Shown here: positions 59,461 to 64,000 of the stretch, piece after piece
Numbering within the stretch: position 1 is the first letter of the stretch
Layout: each line of letters starts with the position of its first letter
Assembly: GCA_032719365.1 (NCBI GenBank)
Contig: CM064870.1
Coordinates: 43,556,194 to 43,620,193, forward strand
Source of the DNA: Prinsepia uniflora
Lineage: Eukaryota; Streptophyta; Magnoliopsida; Rosales; Rosaceae
Direction: 5' to 3'
Length of the DNA stretch: 64,000 bases
The notes under the pieces: generated by a model
What the model was told of the DNA's origin: nothing
What the model saw: the letters and a program-made list of their open reading frames with translations, nothing else
Databases searched by the model: none
Translations under genes and position numbers: made by a program

Positions 59461-60487
59461 TGGTGTACCTTCCTTTGCTAGTGGAACTCCGGAAGAGCGG
59501 AGTTATGTTAGGGATGGACGATCAGGGAGCCTTGTTGGCTAGCTTTCATGTGCGACCGGTGTTGGTCGACAGGATCATCGAGGCTCAACTACAAGACCAG
59601 ATACTCCATGACTACAGAAACGAGGTTGAAACCGGACAGAGGCAGGATTTCTCAATCGGGGGCGATGGCGCATTAGTGAAACTTGGGAGATTGTGTGTAC
59701 CTGCGGTACCAGAGTTGAGGAAAGAGATTTTAGACGAGGCATATAGTTCGGCCTATGCCATGCATCCAGGGGGGACGAAGATGTACCGTACTCTCCGGGA
59801 CCACTATTGGTGGCCATGGATGAAGAGGGAGATAGCTGAGTATGTCAGCAAGTGTTTGATCTGCCAGCAGGTCAAGGCAGAATGGTAGCGTCCGTATGGG
59901 GCTATGCAGCCACTTCCAATCCCACAATGGAAATGGGATCATATTACAATGGACTTTGTCTTCAAGTTACCGAAGACAAGGAGTGGATTTGATGGGGTTT
60001 GGGTGATTGTAGACCAGTTGACCAAATCAGCGCATTTTCTGCCTGTACGTGAGACGTACAAGCCCAACCGTTTGGCCCAGCTATTTATTAATGAGATCAT
60101 CCGACTACACGGTACCCCGGAGTCGATCGTGTCGGATCGGGATCCGCGTTTCACTTCCAGGTTTTGGAGGAGTCTACAAACCACTTTGGGTACGAAATTA
60201 CACTTCAGTACGGCATTCCACCCACAGACCGACGGACAGTCTGAAAGGACAATACAAACTCTCGAGGACATGATGAGAGCCTGTGTGTTGCAATTCCAGG
60301 ATTTGTGGGCTGATCGATTGCCATTAATGGAGTTTGCCTACAATAATAGTTACCATGCGAGTATAGGGATGGCACCCTATGAGGCACTGTATGGTCGACA
60401 GTGTAGAACACCTGTATGCTGGATGGAGATCAGGGAAAGAATCGCAGTGGGGCCGGATTTGATGGATATGACCCAGGAGACAGTTCG
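59461..60487 (+). pseudogene. Integrase of G57, zinc and catalytic domains
   Basis: Zinc domain: EAYSSAYAMHPGGTKMYRTL and YVSKCLICQQVKAEW. The first His of H-x4-H is Tyr (a C-to-T change) and the second is present, with C-x2-C intact. TAG at 59886. Core: WDHITMDFVFKLP (Asp 59952), SIVSDRDPRFTSRFW (Asp 60135), DGQSERTIQTLEDMMRAC (Glu 60243). Exactly 35 residues separate the second Asp and Glu, so the D-D35-E triad is intact. The reading is cut at GTTCG by solo LTR B2. Confidence 0.93.
60483..60487. repeat. Target site duplication GTTCG (left copy)
   Basis: GTTCG before the LTR; identical at 63463-63467. Confidence 0.92.
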
Positions 60488-60997
60488 TGACAGGACCCGC
60501 CCCGATCCCACAGGGACCACAAGGGGACGTGCCCTGCTCCCGTCTGACACCCAATAATTCATACCAATTTTAACCTCAAAACATTTAAAAGCATAAATAA
60601 CCAAATTAAAGTCATACATAAAATCCGAATTAAACGAATGTCAGACAAGGGATATAATCCAAAATTACAAATTTGCGAGCACGACTCTAAAGTAATCCTG
60701 CGGGCACACCGCCCAGCAGGGGTTCAGGTACGCAGAAGTAGATCTATGCCTCAGCCTCTGGTTCCTCCTCTACCTCAGTTTCCCGACCTGGAGGGGTTAT
60801 CAAAACAGTAAGGGTGAGTGGACCGAAACACAAGTTTATGAAATCGTTTGATAAGTAAAACATATAATTTACCCCTCCGTTTTCCAAATATGCGTGCACC
60901 ATAAATCCAAAATCATAAACCATATAATATGAACCATAAGGCATATAGCAAAACCATAACCATAATTTTAGTTGCTGCACTATACACTCCAATCCCG

Positions 60998-61185
60998 ACA
61001 TCCCTGATGTCTGACGTCCCTGACGTCCAATAGGTCACAATCACAAGGCTACGCGTGCCACTCGGGTCTCAATTTTCCGAGTTCATTCCCCGAACCCCGT
61101 TCGGGTACAGCATCCCCGATGCTTAGCGTCATAGACGCTGGAACGTACTAGACGTCCGTGACCTCTCCGGGGTACCTCGCCGGAG
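60998..61185. repeat. Hairpin array in LTR B2
   Basis: Same order as 5511-5697: ACATC-CCT-GATGT (60998), GACGTC-CCT-GACGTC (61013), ACTCGG...CCGAGT (61060-61082), CCCGAAC-CCC-GTTCGGG (61089-61105), AGCATC-CCC-GATGCT (61109), AGCGTC-ATA-GACGCT (61125), a weakened ACGT...ACGT (61143-61155), CTCCGG...CCGGAG (61165-61185). Confidence 0.88.
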
Positions 61186-61787
61186 GAGACAATATAATAT
61201 GGAAGGATCTATACAGTGCAGTAACAAATACATTTTATTGATATCCACATGCAAACATATATATACATAGGTAGACTCCGAACCAATCATTCAGTTTCAT
61301 CGGACGGGTCTCAAGCCCAAATACCGTGAAACGTGCCATAACCATATTTTTCATATCATCAAAACCATCATTGTTTTAGCATGTGAATAAGTATAATAAA
61401 ACCAGAAAACATTTATGCACACAAGGGTTTAAGAAAATGGCCCACTCACAGTACAATCCTGCTAGAAACCGAACGTATACCCTCGTCCTGGTACAAATGT
61501 ACAATCCCTGTCAAGTCCAAGTATTCGTAAAGGTCAAATTAAACCCCCAACATTCAACCATGAAAGTCTAGGTCGAAACCGACCCGGGAAAGCCGCCCGA
61601 ACGCGCTTTCCAAGGCAATAAACCTTATTTTTGACCAACTTAAAGATCTCCGATCGACCCGAAACCACCGCCATTGGATCCGGATCGTCGAAACCTAAAG
61701 AATGGTGGTGGTCCCACCAAAAACACTGTTCACACGCGCCCCCACGCGCCGGTCAACGCGCTGGTCAACGCAAGGAACAGTTCCTGC

Positions 61788-62110
61788 TGACGTCATCGCT
61801 GACGTCAGCATGACGTCATGCTGACGTCATCTGACAGCTGTCAGGTCTGACGTGTCAGACTCTGACAGGTGCCACGTGTTAACATCCAATTGGTCCACCT
61901 CACTGATCTGTCAGACCACGTGTCAGATCTGACATGTGCCACGTGTCAGCACGGCACTGGTCCACGTCACTGACATGTCAGTGACACGTGGCAGTCCCTG
62001 ACTGGTCCACGTCACTGACATGTCAGTGCTGACTGTGCACTGACATGTGACACGTGTCGGCTCACGGTTGGTCCACGTCATCTGGCAGACTGACAGGGTG
62101 CCACGTCAGC
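61788..62110. promoter_or_regulatory. TGACGTCA / CACGTG cluster in LTR B2
   Basis: TGACGTCA at 61788, 61800, 61811 and 61822, followed by several CACGTG and CCACGTCA words and TGACATGTCA palindromes. Equivalent to 6298-6610. A promoter or enhancer role is inferred. Confidence 0.6.
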
Positions 62111-62978
62111 ACCACTGTCATCAGACGGGTTGACCCGTTTTCCTGCAACTCGGGTCGATCAGACCCGCGATCGAGACCCGGTTGCCATTCCTTCATTTCT
62201 GGGTCATTTTCAGTCCTTTCAATTCCTAAATACTCGTCCTAGTCCCTAGATTGGTTCTATGTAATTAGAATTAGGTTTTAGGTCTAGGAGGTTACCTGAG
62301 ACTCGACGGGAAGCTTGGTTGCCGGTTCTGGTAATCCTTTCCGGTGAGTCGACGGTTGTTCAGCCCTGGTCCTGGTTCCAAATGGTCGTCAAGGTCACCT
62401 AGACGAGTCCTAACAACAACTCAATGATGTCAACGTCACAATCAGGTGTTTTGAAGCCGGGAAGGAAAATGGTTACCTACGGGTTTAACGTTCCGAACGC
62501 CGCCGTGTCGCCGCCGTACACTGTCAGGGTCAGCTCCTTGCCGTCCAGTAGTCACGGTGGTCACAACCGCACGTTGGTTCCAGGCCTAGATCAAAGGTTG
62601 GGATGGTTTGGTGACTTGGGTTCCGCGGGTTTCCTTCACGGGTTTGGAAGGATGCCGCCGTGCAGGGTGGCCGTGGAGCGGTGGCCGGCGTCAGGGGTGT
62701 GGCTGCTGGTTGTCTGAGGTGTGGGGTTGAGTGGTGGTGGCTGATGGGCTGGTTCCAGGGAGAAATCGCACACACGGTTAAGGGAATGAACACATGGGTG
62801 CATGAACTCATGGACTTTTAATACTGAATAGGAAAATGAATCAAGGGCCAGGATTAAATCTCAGAATGAGATCAAAGGCTGAGATCAAATCAAAGGATTT
62901 CAGATCTAAGGGCTGTAATTTAAAGCAGATTTAAATGATAATTAATCCAATAGTGGATCTGATCCAATCTAGCCAATG

Positions 62979-63002
62979 GGTGAGTGACACTTGTCACTCA
63001 CC
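62979..63002. repeat. TGTCAC palindrome of LTR B2
   Basis: GGTGAGTGACA and TGTCACTCACC around CT, 11-bp perfect arms. Compared with 54656-54681 one base pair is changed on both sides. Confidence 0.85.
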
Positions 63003-63467
63003 AGATGTCCTCCAATCAGATTTCCTGAATTTAATATTCGACACGAAAACCGAGACACGAACTTCCCGAATTCACGTTTCTGACCATAACTTCCTCGTAC
63101 GAAGTCCGATTTCGGCGTGCCGCCTGTCTACGGACTCAGGACGTCGAGGCCTACCCAACGGTCCTTGAGTCAACTGAAAATTAGTTGTCAAAAGAAAAGT
63201 CAACATTTTCCCCCGAGAGTCCAAATTACGGTAATGCCCCTGAACTTCCGATAGTCATAACTTTTACCCTGATCGTCCGAATTGGACGTGCCACCTGTCT
63301 ATGAACTCGTGATGTCCCGAACTACGTCACGGTCATAGGTCAAGGTCCATTTAGTTCATCAATCAAAAAGTCAACATTTGACCATACCATTCACAGGGGT
63401 AAAATCGTCAAATCACACATTAAATTACAATATGGAAATCCTCGAATTTCCGGGGTGTTACAGTTCG

Positions 63468-63969
63468 GGTTATTCGTGAGAGATTGAAGGCGGCCCAGGA
63501 TCGTCAAAAGAGCTATGCGGATGGACGGATCCGAGATTTGGAGTTTGAGGTTAGTGACTTTGTCTTTTTTAAAGCTATCGCCATGGAAAGGGATTCTCCG
63601 ATTCGGACGACGTGGGAGGTTGAGTCCCCGTTACATCGGGCCCTATGAGATTTTCGAGTGGATTGGTCCGGTGGCTTATCGTTTAGCACTACCATCGGAG
63701 CTTTCTAGAGTACATGACGTATTCCATGTATCTATGCTACGAAGTATCTTCGGGATGACTCTCATGCATTTCCGGAACAACCACTAGAACTGATGATAGA
63801 TTTGAGTTTCGACGAACGACCAGTACAGATTTTGGATAGGAAGGAAAAGGTCTTAAGGAACAAGACGATTTCATTGGTTAAGGTGCTATGGCGGAACTAC
63901 GATGTGGAGGAAGCAACATGGGAACCCGAGGAATTAATGAGAGGGCAGTACCCACATCTGTTTGAGTAA
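63468..63969 (+). pseudogene. Integrase C-terminus and chromodomain-like end of G57
   Basis: RERLKAAQDRQKSYADGRI, then the GPY/F-type segment YIGPYEIFEWIGPVAYRLAL and LSRVHDVFHVSML, then PVQILDRKEKVLRNKTISLV, KVLWRNYDVEEATWEPEEL and QYPHLFE, stop at about 63967. Single-base indels near 63568 and 63745 shift the frame. The last 50 residues are the chromodomain-like end of Tekay/Del integrases. It continues the integrase cut at 60487. Confidence 0.9.
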
Positions 63970-64000
63970 ATTTCGAGGACGAAATTCCTGTAAGGTGGGT
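63968..64000 (+). promoter_or_regulatory. End of pol and polypurine tract of G57
   Basis: TTTCGAGGACGAAATTCCTG then TAAGGTGGGT up to the edge. In the LARD and G2 this context is followed directly by TGTAACGACCC, so the 3' LTR should start within a few bases outside the window. Confidence 0.75.

Larger units (their letters stand above)
60488..63462 (-). repeat. Solo LTR B2 inside G57 integrase
   Basis: 2975 bp, TGACAGGACCCGCCCC to CCGGGGTGTTACA on the plus strand, with perfect GTTCG duplications. Close relative of 5006-7784. It contains arms GTGAGTGGACC (60814-60824) and GGCCCACTCAC (61439-61449), a hairpin array (60998-61185), a TGACGTCA/CACGTG cluster (61788-62110), a palindrome (62979-63002) and U3 modules (63040-63400). 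Being the last insertion in this stack, it is younger than G57. Confidence 0.93.
54361..64000 (+). mobile_element. Tekay-like Ty3/gypsy element G57 (3' LTR outside window)
   Basis: 5' LTR, primer site, single-frame gag-pol with stops, polypurine tract at the very edge. It inserted into LTR C3 (left flank CATAT, 54356-54360). A solo LTR (60488-63462) splits the end of pol. It is the best-preserved autonomous element here and the reference for the other Tekay-like fragments. Confidence 0.9.

Noticed and set aside
56453..60487. Endogenous plant pararetrovirus (caulimovirus-like)
   Set aside because: The iMet primer site is shared, but long direct LTRs, target duplications and an integrase with D35E identify a Ty3/gypsy retrotransposon; no movement protein is seen.

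Overview
This window looks like repeat-rich, probably pericentromeric plant nuclear DNA. I see no intact host gene, rRNA, tRNA or CRISPR. Almost everything I can identify is LTR retrotransposon sequence, mostly nested and decayed. The dominant group shares LTRs that start TGTAACGACCCG and end CCTGTCA, a primer site matching plant initiator-Met tRNA (TGGTATCAGAGC) and, where coding survives, a Ty3/gypsy gag-pol with a chromodomain-like C-terminus, as in the Tekay/Del chromoviruses.

Layout. 1-11066: a minus-strand Tekay-like element (RNase H, RT, protease, gag, primer site). Its 5' LTR is split by a plus-strand solo LTR (2582-8556), which is itself split by a minus-strand solo LTR (5006-7784, duplication CTATC). 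11067-12590: remnant of another LTR. 12650-17450: decayed plus-strand Tat-lineage Ty3/gypsy element with a second RNase H, followed by a 66-bp in-frame minisatellite, a foldback MITE and an LTR-like stretch. 19381-24890: no recognisable gene; a 1.9-kb segment has inverted ends. 24889-36750: a decayed minus-strand Ty1/copia element split inside gag by a structurally complete element (27184-35956, duplication ATACA) with 2.75-kb LTRs and a 3.3-kb internal region without gag or pol, i.e. a LARD-type non-autonomous element. 36.9-39.6 kb: a decayed minus-strand LTR and adjoining sequence. 39628-44799: a deleted plus-strand element (duplication TAACA) whose integrase C-terminus is split by a solo LTR carrying (TG)74. 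44.8-49.2 kb: decayed DNA with possible hAT-like pieces. 49242-52825: a 3.58-kb solo LTR (duplication AATGA). 53.1-54.4 kb: two LTR fragments. 54361 to the right edge: the best-preserved autonomous element, one reading frame across gag, protease, RT, RNase H and integrase with seven stops, split near its C-terminus by a solo LTR (60488-63462, duplication GTTCG).

The most unusual signal is inside the long LTRs. Different LTR families share a middle block bounded by matching inverted arms (GTGAGTGGAC ... GTCCACTCAC), each next to a CATGCA-type motif. The block is packed with short hairpins, often 4-7 bp stems with 3-nt loops. Stem sequences differ between families and between units, but pairing is often kept by paired changes. 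I cannot assign a function.
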